Below, in pieces: positions 12,741 through 24,120 of a DNA stretch of 64,000 nt. Position 1 is the stretch's first letter; every line of letters starts with the position of its first letter. The stretch comes from Alisma plantago-aquatica (lineage: Eukaryota; Streptophyta; Magnoliopsida; Alismatales; Alismataceae). The stretch spans positions 102,932,801-102,996,800 of the forward strand of contig OY856413.1 of assembly GCA_963693085.1 (NCBI GenBank), given 5' to 3'. The notes beneath the pieces are model-generated. The model saw nothing but the letters and a program-made list of their open reading frames with translations. It was not told where the DNA came from and searched no databases. The position numbers and the translations under genes are program-made.

Positions 12741-13474
12741 TTAGGTGGAGATCTCCATCCCCTCCTTCATCTTCTTTTGTTCTTCCAAATATAGAGGGCA
12801 ATTCCCTCATACACCCTTTCCCCATGTGCCTTGAGGTTGAAGACGGCTTGGGTTGTTGGCTAGCATCAGAACACTTCTTTGATTTGCCCTTGCCCTTAAG
12901 ACTTACCTTTCATTGATCTCATCAAAGATTAGGGTTAGTCTTTCTTCATATTTGCCTCTACTGTCCTCAACATGTCCAACAACTTTGTCAATGCTTGTCA
13001 AAGTTGTTCATGTTGTAGTTTATCATGAACTGTATGATTCTCACAACATTTTCAGTATCATACCAATAGCCAACTCTTGGCTCAGAGGGAATCCTTCTTA
13101 GTCAGGTCTTTCCACATACCCAATCATATTGAGTGTGTGAATACCTTACTGGATCTCCTTCTGTCATGACATACTAGGACAATGTCTTGGAGACATCATA
13201 TGTCTCATGTTGTCTCTGCAACTCATAGTTCAGAGAACACAACATCAAGCACTCCTCGTCAATGTCATCCTCAGTATGCTTCCATAAGCATACTTTCAGC
13301 CATTGATGTGGTGGGATCGACTTCATCTGGTTCTGGTATAACTAGGACTTAGAGCTTTTTCTCTTTGATTGAGAACGCTTCTCAACATCCTAACCAATCA
13401 TGGAAATTATTCCCATTCAACTTGTCCTTTGCCAGGACGGATCGCAAAGAAAAGTGATTGTTGTTTGTTGTCAT
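12740..13474 (-). pseudogene. Copia-1 gag relic (UBN2-type capsid)
   Basis: The reading starts at an ATG whose complement is at 13472-13474 with MTTNNNHFSL, closely matching MATNNNHFSL at the Copia-2 gag start. Downstream, segments equivalent to the Copia-2 capsid (NYELQRQHE, INYNMNNFDK) are recognisable in different frames. The nucleocapsid part near 12790-12830 keeps GHMGKGC, the second half of a CCHC knuckle. At least several frameshifts separate these blocks. Gag would form the virus-like particle around the element's RNA. The gene is dead. Confidence 0.75.
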
Positions 13475-14915
13475 TTGTACTACAAAAGGAAATATGCAAT
13501 TTTAGTCCAAAACTCATTTTTGACTTATTTGATTGATTTGAAAAGTTGACGATATAATTAGGCCTTTAATTAATTATCGCTCTCACTATTTTACTTCAAA
13601 TTGATAGCCCTCACCATCAATTCAGAAGATTGCATCGTACAACCTTCTAGTGGGCAAGATCCTGAAATCCTCTAAATGATGGACCAGCTAGGGATGTCAC
13701 CCACAACTTAGATCTCTCAGGTAGGCAACTTTTGCCAATTGCATCATATGCAACTCTTAATAAGATGTCATATGGAACTCCTTGCAATGATCACCTCCAT
13801 GCCTCAAGGTACTAGATCCCATCTAGATCACCTTGTTAAGTCCGACCCAAAGCAAACATGATGAATATGCACCCTGCTAGGGTAGACCCACATATCCATC
13901 CTTCACGCTTCCACGAGATAGACAATGTACCATGCTAGGGCGTGCCCACACTTGGTCGATCAAGCTTTTCACGTGTGTTGCATTTGGAAGGCATCTAAAA
14001 CTTAATATTTAATGAGGGATTTGGTTTTTATATACATTACATATCCAATCACGACAATACATAGTACGTATCATATACATGTTATATCCCACATAAAACA
14101 TGTGAAACGATAAAAGTAATGATTATGGCCATCCTAATGTGATTCCTCAAGCTAAGAGGAATCACGGTCATCTAGGTCTACATCACATGCAACATGTACA
14201 AGATGAACTCTGTACTTTTCCTTTCTAGGTTTGATCAACTCATCACATGACTGATCGGCTCGCCATCAGGCCGATCGGCTGGGTGCCATCAGGCTGGTCG
14301 GCTGGGTGCCACTAGCCGATCGGTTGGCTCCTCCAACGAATCGGTTCACCTGGTCGTCGTGCATCTCATCGTGGCTGCCACCCTCTCGTCTCTCTCCTCA
14401 AATCGGTCATCAACCGATCGGCTCACTCCTTGAACCGATCGTCTCGAACATCAACCGATCGGTTCACTCCTTGATTTGATCGTCTCAACTGTCATCAGGA
14501 TGTCCTCCGTTCTTTGACATAACATGAAATAAAATTCTATCTTATTTTACATTGTAAAAAGAGAAACCTCGAGTTACATTCGAGGGGAGCAAAGGTAGGA
14601 AAGAAATCTCGAATTATTTCAAATTACATCAGGAATAGGAGAAGGAAGATCGGTGCGCAGACTGAGATGCAAGCAACTACATACACAGATAGGGTTTATT
14701 GGACATAACCATGCTATTCATCTACCACAAAACTCATTTAAGGGTGACGCATATCGAGTGCATTCATAATACATATCATATATGTAAATTGGGATTTTTG
14801 GATTTAGGATTGGACATGCATAAAGCCAATTTTATTTGCATCGTATGCAATAAATAAAGGTGACACACCAAAATCGATCATATCGATAATCCTAAAGTAT
14901 AGAGCAGTTGACGTG
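13475..14915 (-). other. Copia-1 untranslated leader
   Basis: About 1.4 kb lies between the primer-binding site and gag, with no long frame. Positions 13500-13760 and 13990-14150 are strikingly similar to the Copia-A leader at 27840-28090 and 28350-28490, although neither codes for protein. It includes a dense palindrome cluster at 14234-14490. Confidence 0.65.
14234..14490. repeat. ACCGATCGGT palindrome cluster in leader
   Basis: Roughly ten copies of GCCGATCGGCT, ACCGATCGGTT or close variants, spaced about 15-35 bp, in a short GC-rich island inside otherwise AT-rich DNA. The motif equals that in the LTR cluster, although leader and LTR are not otherwise similar. Confidence 0.75.
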
Positions 14916-14927
14916 GCTCTGATACCA
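14916..14927 (-). promoter_or_regulatory. Primer-binding site, initiator-Met type
   Basis: The minus strand reads TGGTATCAGAGC, the standard plant copia complement to the 3' end of initiator methionine tRNA, one base away from the LTR end at 14929. It fixes the minus orientation of Copia-1. Confidence 0.9.
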
Positions 14928-14928
14928 C

Positions 14929-17150
14929 TGTTGGGTTTTAGGGGAGGCAGAGAAGGCAGCGGAAACAAAAATTTTCTCCTCCCCATACCCAGAACAAGGA
15001 AACACGTCAACGTCTATACAATAGGAAATGATGGTTTGTGGAATTATACCTTGTCCCGATGCTTGCTCGGCGACAATAGCTAGCGGCTTGCACGGTCTTC
15101 ATCTCCAGTCTTGGATGGTGTCTGTGTAGCTCCTGGTCGCACCGAGACTGACAGGATTGACAGTTGTCCTTCGAGCGGCAGAAATCTCTCGCCTCTGAAG
15201 TAGTCCACACGGACCACCTGGAACTCCAATCTCCTTTTCCCATAAGGAATTGGAAGGAGTCACACCCTCCTGTCAGTGTACTAGTCACTAACACACTCTC
15301 CTACCACCATTCGCTTTCTACAGTTGTCTTTCCCTTGTTGTGCCTCCCTTATCGGGTAGCACTTGCTTGGGCTCTCTCTCGGTTGCCAAAACCAGAGAGA
15401 ACGACAACTTTACAGAGCAACTGGTTGCACTGTGTTGTACTTTGAGAAGCCCCCAATACCCCTATATATAGGAGGGTCATGGGACAAGGTTCTCTATCTC
15501 GGGCAATGTGGGACTAAAGCAGGAGTAGAAGGGTTCGAGATTTTCCACAAAAACAACCAACTGTGCAACCTGAACCGATCGTTTCATTTCTGAAACGGTT
15601 GGTTGGGGACCTGAGCCGGTCGATTGACACCACAACTGATCGCTTGGGACCCATGAAACGGTCGGTTCATTTCTGAACTGGTCGGTTCGTGGTCCTGATC
15701 AGTTCCTGATTGACTTTCCTTCTTTTGTTTCTAATTGGTATCAAATACCAATCCTTGTTCCAATCAAATTGGGCAAGTGAGACGAAAAGAAATTTCTCAC
15801 CAACCTAACTTTCCCAACTTGCTCGATTGCATAAGTTGAACTGATCGTTTCAATACATGAAGCAATTATTCCACCCTATCCATGAGTCGATCGGCTCACC
15901 ACCTGAGCCAATTAGTTCACCAAGCTGAGCCGATCGGTTCATCACATGAGTTGATCAGTTGGGAGTGCAGATTGTGCAGAATCAGTCAATTGCAGTTTCA
16001 ATCAATCTGATACACTAATCAATATGTCCAACACCTCGAACATTATGACATTGAGCTATAAATTAATTGAGTGTTTAACTGAACTACTAAACTCCTTTAG
16101 TAATCAATCTAAACATTGTTTGTGGACAAAAACTCCTCTTCCAGGTTAAATCCTATGTGTGTGACCCTACAGGTTCATTTCATGTTGGCAGTGAAAGTCC
16201 ATAACACTTTTGACTTCACAAGCAAAGAGTGGTTCCTAGTCACACATCAGTGCTACCCAAGTGAAAAAGAAATTTGGAGAACAACTTTCAATCCTACAAT
16301 CCGTGAATGGTGTTACAGTGAATGTATAATTCCTTTGTCATTGATATCCCAAATGAACTCGAGGCATGGAACAGTCATCCTGTCAATGTTTATTCACTTT
16401 CTTGATCTCAGAGTAGATTGGAAGAGATATGTATGACATCAATATCACATACTAATTCACACATGCATGCACGCCTTTCTCAATCCTACTAATCAAGTGG
16501 CCATGGATATCATACTTTCTCAGGAGGGACAAATCCCCTATCTATCACTCACCCCTCAAAAGCCCCATGTGTCAAAGACACCCAATCATCACCTTTATAA
16601 CAACCCATGTTTCAGGACTGCGTTTGATGATGTCAAAGTGTGCCCAACGACATGTGTTGAGTGTAGTGATTTCAGGTCAAAGAATCACACTCACCACCAT
16701 CACTTTGAGTATTGACTGTGACTACCATGCCATGGTTCCATGTGTCAAACTCGCGGTGGGTGTGTCTGGTACACTTGTTCTCAAACAAGTACCTATGTGT
16801 TTGGTTTGATATCTCTGTATCATGACTAATGATATTCTGTCATCAACCAACACCACAATCTAGTCTTGTGTGTCATTGTTGTCTATCTACCTTCCATAAT
16901 GACATCCGAATAGGGACATAACAAGAATGTACAAACTCTTAGCATCCGTATGATCTCATCGTTCATGTCCTCAACTTGAAAGCATACGTCATTGAGTACT
17001 GTCATTCTCTAGACATTCAATCTGTTCTGTCACTATCTCATATGACTGAACCAGAAAGAATTGGAAGCTTGCCTTTGATGTTTGTCAAATCAATCTTAAT
17101 GTATCCCACCAATAATCCTATGATTGGCTCTCAGGGCATACATACCAACA
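14929..17150 (-). repeat. Copia-1 5' LTR (2,222 bp)
   Basis: Starts TGTTGG and ends CCAACA on the plus strand, adjoining the PBS on one side and target flank CTTGG on the other. Paired with 8092-10317. It shares the palindrome cluster (15575-15965) and TATA box. Differences from the 3' LTR are mainly C/T and G/A transitions, consistent with methylation-driven decay. Confidence 0.88.
15463..15470 (-). promoter_or_regulatory. TATA box of Copia-1 5' LTR
   Basis: TATATATA within CCTATATATAGGGG on the minus strand. It lies about 1.68 kb downstream of the LTR start and about 0.53 kb before its end in the element's direction, a plausible U3/R position. Confidence 0.6.
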
Positions 17151-17459
17151 CTTGGTAGGGTAAAGGTAGGACTGTACTCAAACTAATAATTGTTTGCATT
17201 TTGCCTTTATATTTTCTAGTTAATAAAAATGGCCAAGCATCTATGGAGTCCGATGCAACATTCAAATATACTTTTTGTGAACTAGAAATATTAATTACAT
17301 AATATATGTTTATCTTACTAATTGAAATACGATTATTACTAGAAATATATCTCATATCATAAATAACATTATTTTCCAAAGACATAATATCAAGTTTGAT
17401 ATGACTGGAACACCAAGAAATAAATTTAGAGTACAATTTCAAGGAATTCAAATAGGTTA

Positions 17460-19700
17460 GTATAAAATGTATAATGACAAATTAAGATTTTTAAGAGGTG
17501 GGGTCTTATAATCTAGCTCAATATTGTAATTAGTACCAACTTTTAGTATGTTACAAACTATTTCCCAACCACATATTCACTCTTTGCAAATTTGGAATAT
17601 TTTTCCCATGAGTAGTATATCATACACATGAAATATGAGGAATACTACAATGCTCCCACTAACCTTCTTGTAGAGACAAGGTTCACCTTCCTTCTTGATG
17701 AAGAAAAATCTTTGGCCGATTAATCAAAATCAAGATTCCAACTTCTGGATGCTTGTTTCAATTTATAACCTTTGCAACTTACATACCTTTATAGGATCCT
17801 TTAGAGATTCAAAACCCTCACATTGTGTCAAATACTCATCCTCAAGCAAATACCCATTAGCAGATGTAGTTCTTAAATCCATATACTAGACCTCATAGTC
17901 ATGGTATGTAACAATGGCAAGCATCATCCTAATGGACTTGACCATGGACACTAGTGAAAATTTTCATCTAGTCCACACCTTGAAATTGTTTGAAACCTTT
18001 AGACACTAATCTCCCTTTGCAGGTCTGGACATTTCCATCCATGTCAATGTTCTCCTTAGACCCACTTGCACCCAATGGGTTTTATCTCTTCAGGCGGTTC
18101 TACCAAGTTTCATATCTTGTTGGTATACATGGAGTCGCTTGCATTACATAAACAGTTTTACCTCACAAAAGGGCTTCTTTCCCGATGGAAATGGGCTTCT
18201 TTCACTCCTAAAAGGGCTTCTTTCCCGATCTCAACCCCCCCTAAGGGGCTTCTTTCCCGATCTTGAAGTATAATATCTGAATCTCATGGCCTCAAGCCAT
18301 TTATCAGATTTGGCTCCCTCCATAGCTTCCTTGTAAGTGGTTGTCACATCACAATGCATGACCAACACCTCACAATATTGAGTCATGAGAAATCCAAGTC
18401 TCTCTGGCTTAGGGAGAATCCTAATGGAGCTATGAGGTTCTTGTGTTTGTTGAGAGGGTGACAGTTCCACAACAACTTGTGGGGCATCCTACATTCCTCT
18501 TCAAGTTCATTTCCATTTTGTGTATTTCAAACTTATTTGAATTATATTTTTCTTCCATTGGTATTTTTAGAGATGAACTCCTTCTCTAAGAATATCAGTT
18601 CTAGAAACAAAGGCTTTGTTATGGAAAGGAATATATAAATTATATCCTTTAGATTACTTAGGATACCCCACACAATAACACTTGTCAGATTTGGGTCCCA
18701 ATTCCTCAAGAAATAAACAATCCACATAAGTTTCAAAACCCCCAACCATCATGAAAGACATATTCAGAAGCTTCCCAGCCTGTTTCTTGTATGGTGTCAT
18801 AGGAACCAACTTAGAAGGAACATGATTAACTGTAAACACACGGGCTTGTAGAGAATGTCCCAAAAGGAATTCGAAAGTCTGACTTGGCTCATCATGGATC
18901 ACTCCATGACCAATAATGTGTGATTCCTTCTCTCTGAAACACCATTCTATTTTGGCATTCTCTGTGGAGTCAATTGTGATACAATACTACACACCATAAG
19001 AAGGTCCTCAAACTCTTGGTGAAAATGTTTGCTACCTCAATCAAATCGAAGCATATTTATTTTCTTTAAAAGTTGGTTTTCTACTTCATTCTTGAATTCC
19101 TTGAACATGTCAAGGGTTTCAAATTTGGATCTCATACAAGACCACATCTATTGAATCCATCAATCGATGGGATGAAGTATTTGAACCATTCTTTAGTTGT
19201 TGAACTAAAAGGATTGCACACATCAATATGTATGAGTTCTAGAAGTTTAGTTGCCTTCTCAATATTTCCAATAAAAGGTGCCTTTTCCATTTTGTCCAAC
19301 TAACATGATTTGCATGTCTCAAGAGATTCAAAATCAAAAGAGTCTAATTACCCATTCATATGGAGTTTAGAAATGTGTCTCACGTATGTATGGAAAAAAC
19401 AATGCTAATGGTAAGTCATGTTTGAGTCATTGACTTTAAGCCATTTGGTATTTTCATTATATATGTGTGTCTTATTATCTAATATCATAAGAAATAGGAA
19501 ATGCCATATAGGAATTCATCCAAATAAACTACACAAAAATTGTTCATTACAAGGAACAAAATACACTTCCCTGTTCAAACAAGAACTTATTGGCATAATA
19601 TCATATCTATAATTCTATTACAATCCCATTTGTTGAGATAAAATATGTGTCCTTATAGTATCAAGAACAAATCTTGCCATACTTTCCACCTTGGATTACA
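17460..19700 (-). pseudogene. Copia pol relic: GAG-pre-integrase, integrase, RT
   Basis: From 19700 down, the minus strand gives a GAG-pre-integrase piece (about 19300-19380, ESLETCKSC-like), the integrase core (about 19000-19250, including an FDMFKEFKNEV-like stretch), the integrase C-terminal part at 18654-18902 (KLVPMTPYKK ... ELGPKSDKCYCVGYPK), the RT entry at 18231-18470 (TYKEAMEGAKSDKWLEAM), the RT palm (about 17930-18110, EIKPIGCKWV then MDGNVQTCKGRLVSKGF) and the YVDD region near 17600, read as HVYDILLMG. The catalytic YVDD is altered to HVYD. Several frames, stops and a short CTTTCTT duplication near 18170-18260 break it. It is TNT1/Tork-like and may be Copia-A's own pol, lying in the right order and strand. 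The 309 bases at 17151-17459 are an unassigned tail. Confidence 0.8.
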
Positions 19701-20083
19701 TATATTCCTTCTTTAAGGATATAACTCTCTTATTATCTTACTTTAATATAAGAATTGCACGTCGTATATAATACACATGTTAAGAAAGAGGTTGAATTTA
19801 TCTCATAAATGTAACTAGGTGAGGTGGAGATATCCATCTCCTTGTACCTCTAAATTCTGCTATGTAAGATGAGAATAATCAAATGTCCAACATTAATGAA
19901 TTTTCCTTTTATTCCCATAATTTCCTTTACCTTTTTTTTCAAAAGGTATTTGTAGAAGGTAAGGTATTTTTATATCACCAAAAAAAGGAGTATAGAAGTA
20001 AAGACACCATCCTATACTATACAAGTGGGCTACATTACAAAACCCCACTGATCCAAGATAAAACTACTAACCCCTCTCACTAT

Positions 20084-20769
20084 TTAAGGAAGTTCTTTAA
20101 ACACCATCCTAAGATGTGCAACAAACATCTCAAAAAATACAACGATATCCACATTACCCTTTCCTTGTACCCTATTGTTTCGTTCTTTCCACATCATGAA
20201 ATAGAAAGCCATTAAGCAAACCTCCATAAATGCTCTTGTGCCAGGACTAGACTTAGTATGCTCTAGTATCGCCAAAATACCATCATCCAGAGAAAACGGA
20301 GGGGAGCCACCCCACCCCACCTTCAACCAACACCGACATCACAGACAATTAGTGTAGTTGCACTAAAAAACAAATGATCATGCAACTCATATGCCACCTT
20401 AGACAACCAACAAATGGGATTCTTGTTTAATCCCCTATTGATCAGCCTATCGATAGTAGGGATTCTACCCATAATTCCCTTGTAGGTGCATCAACTCCAT
20501 CTCAGAATGTACCCTTGATTCCATGACAAATGAAACTAGGGGGCAATTGGTGTATGAGAGTGAGGTAGTACCCAAGGCTTGAACTGTACGTCCCTCAGGA
20601 TCCACACATCCATTAAGAGGGTGTAGTTCGTAGCTACCACTAGCCATAACCTGCAAATGGCACTCCAAGCTCTCGATATATTCAACTATTCAGAATACTA
20701 GAGTGTACTACCATACCGGGCTTGCATCCATCTGGACAAGAAGGAGTCACCCTTGAAAAAGGAATGAAC
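20084..20769 (-). pseudogene. LINE-a zf-RVT region
   Basis: Broken frames continue from RT: DSFLSRWMQARYG at about 20700-20750, then pieces at 20465-20668 and 20084-20326. The latter ends MMWKERNNRVQGKGNVD, matching the WKERN.R.F motif that closes the zf-RVT region of plant LINEs. Stops between pieces show decay. Confidence 0.7.
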
Positions 20770-21620
20770 TCATTTTTCTGGGGCCACATGAGCAAGGGTC
20801 ACCGGATTAGTCAAATTGAGACCCCCCCTCCTCCAAAATCCTTGCAATAGTAGACCATCCAACAACGTGTCCTGTGCACCCCACACAAAATCCACCATAA
20901 TGTTGCACATCTTATCAAGTACAAAGAGTGGGAGTTCATTTTGTTGACACCAGAACCTGACCATGCCCTCAAGAACTGATCTGACCAGAACAATCCTGCC
21001 CACCATGGACATATTTATCCCTGTCCACTTAGAAAACCTATCTTTGAGTGTGTCGATGTAGATTTCAAAGTCCTTACCCATGTCTTTGCCACCACACAAG
21101 GGTATTCCAAGGTATTTAGTGGGAAGCAAACCTTCTTGAAGCCTGATTGCTTCTTTTAGTCTACCTCTGCTAGTGTCACACAATCTAGAGAAGGATACTC
21201 TAGATTTGATGTCACTAAGATAAATCCCTATGTAGTCACCAAACCTCTTCATTAACCTGTGGAAACCTCTGAGTGTTCTATTATTCCCAGCAAGAAAGAT
21301 GAGAATGTCATCAGAAAAGATTGTGTGAGTCATGACCTTGCATCTGCCTTGTCTAAAAGTCAAATTTAGTTTACTATCCTGGGCATTATCCACCATACAA
21401 GTCAAAGCCTCCATGACCAGGTTGAATAGGAAAGGAGATATTGTGTCACCCTATCTTAACCCATTAGATGCTTAGAACAAACCGTAGGGAAAGCTATTGA
21501 CTAGAATTGAGAACGATGTCGTAGTCACACATTCTTCCATCAACTTCATCCACCTACTGATGTGGCCCAAATCGCGCATCCAAATGAAGGTGGACTTAGC
21601 AGGATTGAACTTTAAATTTA
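20770..21620 (-). pseudogene. LINE-a reverse transcriptase, C-terminal half
   Basis: An uninterrupted 214-codon frame at 20770-21414 includes FSDDILIFLAGN (family FADD; the first catalytic-box alanine is serine but both aspartates remain), LPTKYLGIPL, MSMVGRIVLVRSVL and FVWGAQDT, all hallmarks of plant L1 RT and the thumb region. Upstream to 21620 the frame continues with one or more stops as RWMKLMEECVTTTSFS and GDTISPFLFNLVMEAL (family QG.PLSP.LF.L.ME). This is the longest intact coding stretch in the window, suggesting LINE-a is one of the younger insertions. The polymerase would copy its own RNA at a nicked target. Without EN and the RT N-terminus it is inactive. Confidence 0.85.
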
Positions 21621-21625
21621 TAACC

Positions 21626-23054
21626 TGAAACCTTCAAGGACCCCCACAACTTTATTATGGGATCAAAGTAGATATACAAGGTCAAACACAGGAATGTGGG
21701 GACGTTTAAGATGCCTAAGGTTTCACTCTTAAATCATATAAGCCAATCAAATAGTTGATAAAACTATGGAACTAGAACGAGTCTAGCAAAATGCCATGAA
21801 ATAAAACAAAACAAAGTAAAGAAAACAAAACAGAGTTTGTAGGATTCTACTAATCAGAGAGGAGTTCCTGGCTATGTAACCACAAGTTGGGAAGTCTATG
21901 CACCCATTCTTGGGCATAGCCAACCCTCGAACATCCTAGTAAGCAACCTACATCCAAACATAGTACGTATTTTGGAACCTATTCATGTGGGTTCATCCCA
22001 CTCGCTTTCATGAAGTGTGACTAAAACCCATCTATGACATGAAACCTCTCTCGAGGATGACAAATCAATACCGTAAAATATTCTAGATACCCTCTCAGGT
22101 CTAGAATATTCTGAGATGCTAGGAACAGGTGTGATCTGGGAAGAACCTGGTAGTGGTATAGATTATGCCAGGCTTGGCCCGGTCGTGCCTAGGTCTATGG
22201 TTCTACACAGATCACCTTGAACCGTCCTCCTTTCAGATTTTGATCCAAACTACCCTCTCTTATCAATTTCTATAATGAATCTCTTAATATAGGTAGAAAT
22301 AGAAGTTTAAGCAAGAAAGAGATCTAATAAATTAGCAATCATTACTCAAAAGAGAAGATAGAATGGAAAATGTACTAGATCTGAAATAAAACTAATTGCT
22401 TAAGGTAAAAGTACATAAACATGCCCAAAACAGGCTACATAGCCAAGAAGGAGCTCAACTAGACATGGACAAGCATAGTTGGCACCGAACAAAGATGGAA
22501 GAACATCATTTGTACTAAAATAAAGGAGAACAGTAGTAGAAAGGAGAGGAAGAAGAGATTTAGTCCGACCGTGCCAGGCTTGGCAGGATCATGCTGGGGG
22601 TCACGCTCGACGCAAATGTTGCGGTCAAGGTAGATGCCTCAGTCGAGGCATTGTCTTCTTGTTCATGGTTGAGATAGACCCAATGACTGAGGTGGTTGTT
22701 CCATGGTCACGCTGGTGTACCGTGGTTGCAGTCTTAGCCTCAGTCTGACCATGCTGAGGTGGGCCCAGTTGTGTCGAGTGTTGGTCGACGCAACATCTTG
22801 GCCGCGGTCACGACATTGCCTCCTTGACCGCGGTCGTGACATCCTTCTTTCGCAGTCACGACGTCATGGAACAAACCCAACCCTGTTGGGGGATGTATTA
22901 CTAGTGGTCGATGGGCCCATGTTGATGAACCTTGTTATTGACGAGGATGCATTTTGATAAAGGATTGGCCAATAAAAATTGTGGGAACACCGTCTCCTAA
23001 GCTGGTGCACATAATGCGATGCTTAGTCCACCGTGGTCATGACGGATCGAAGCC
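21626..23054. other. Unassigned LTR-like insert between LINE pieces
   Basis: No protein motif was seen. The section 22140-22930 is locally GC-rich with repeated GACC/GCGGTCACGAC-like words (for example 22700-22870). With 23951-24120, whose minus strand begins TGATAACACCC, it may form one minus-strand Gypsy-type LTR split by LINE-b, but no matching target duplication was found (TAACC at 21621-21625 versus CCTGC at 24121-24125). The 84-codon frame at 22703-22957 looks incidental. Confidence 0.35.
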
Positions 23055-23950
23055 TTTTTTTTTGGGAAGCCAAGAGGTTATTTATTCATCTTGCCCTCCT
23101 CTTACAAGACTATATTGGTAACAAGTACAAGGATTCAGATTATGTTGGAACTAAAACACGGTAGTACTACTATAATTACAATTATCTTCTATTAACACAG
23201 ACTTAATATAATTTGGGGGCCTACCGTACTCCACTAACCCTAAGGTATATCTGTGATGAAATTTTGCTAGGGCATCAACAACCTTGTTGCATTCTCTCTT
23301 TTCGTAAGATAGATCCCACTTAGGGTGTTCCATCCTCCGCCTTTGTATTCTGTCGATAATGGTTGCATACCTGGGGTTCCTCTCTGGACTGTTATTCAGC
23401 ATAACCACCAAGGCTTTGTAGTCAGTCTCTACTATTATCTTGGATTGTATGTTCCTTTTTGCACCTTCAAATGCTAGATCCACCGCAATAGCTTCAGCTT
23501 GTAGTGCGGACTCAGTCGCTATCTCCCTTGCATAACCACCAAACCATATCCCTTCATGATCTCATGCAACTACTGCCACTGTGGCTTTGGCCTTGCTCCA
23601 TGTTGCATCTATGTTCAGTTTGATGTACCCCTCTGGCAGTCATGACCAGGGTTGATTTGTCATGGAAGTTTTCACAGATTGCGGTCGATCTTCCTCCCAT
23701 GCCTAATAATTTAATTAAATTTCATTCTTCATCCATTGAATAAGATGTCGAGCTGGAACGGTTGTCCCTTCATGTATTGCCTTATTTCGTGCCCCCCAAA
23801 GAATGCAACAGGTTATTAGGAAATGTTACAGGTTCGAGCTACCATTCTTAAACTGACTTGCAAACCACATTGCATCCTCTGATGGATCGAAGTCTAACTG
23901 CTCCAAAAACCATGTGTTGGAGAGAAATCTGGAAAATAGATGTCTTTTCA
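23055..23950 (-). mobile_element. LINE-b: RNase H-bearing LINE tail
   Basis: Oligo-T at about 23056-23064 marks a short poly(A) tail on the minus strand. The 110-codon frame at 23151-23483 plus its extension to about 23645 encodes a LINE-type RNase H (RVT_3). GYIKLNIDATW carries the first acidic residue, ALQAEAIAVDLAFEGAK the glutamate, KIIVETDYKALVVMLN the aspartate, and CNKVVDALAKF the last. Upstream, 23700-23945 retains zf-RVT remnants (ILWGARNKAIHEGTTVPA). One in-frame stop precedes the RNase H start. All four acidic positions still appear present, but no complete element remains. Confidence 0.8.
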
Positions 23951-24120
23951 GGTTTGATGCCTACAGGTCCCAAAATTGGCTAGTTAAGTAACTTTATCTA
24001 TGAAAAAATATAAATTACTAAAAGATAAGGATCTAGGGTTATTTTGGGCATATTAAGTCTATAATGACACAAAACCATAAATAAAGGCTTAGCATAGGTT
24101 CCTAAATTTGGGTGTTATCA
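23951..24120 (-). other. Short LTR-like end abutting LINE-c
   Basis: On the minus strand the segment starts at 24120 with TGATAACACCCAAATTTAGG, a form common at Gypsy LTR starts. It is probably the other side of the insert at 21626-23054. Confidence 0.35.

Larger units (their letters stand above)
8092..17150 (-). mobile_element. Copia-1: structurally complete copia retrotransposon
   Basis: This 9,059-bp element has two highly similar LTRs (8092-10317 and 14929-17150), each starting TGTTGG and ending CCAACA on the plus strand. Flanks are GTTGG (8087-8091) and CTTGG (17151-17155), a 5-bp target duplication with one mismatch. On the minus strand the 5' LTR is followed after one base by TGGTATCAGAGC, the usual initiator-Met primer-binding site of plant copia elements. 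The internal 4.6 kb carries decayed gag (12740-13474) and pol (10560-12740) in copia order with a long leader. LTR identity by eye is about 87-95% depending on the block. The open frames are too broken to encode proteins, so it was mobilised in trans or decayed after insertion. It is nested in Copia-A, an older relative. Confidence 0.85.
19932..21625 (-). mobile_element. LINE-a: 3' part of an L1-type plant LINE
   Basis: The fragment ends in an oligo-T run (plus strand 19932-19940), the complement of a short poly(A) tail. It is preceded by a typical plant LINE 3' UTR with GGTGATATAAAAAT on the minus strand. Coding remnants are RT C-terminal half then zf-RVT. The 5' end is lost near 21625. It lies inside Copia-A. 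Confidence 0.75.
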
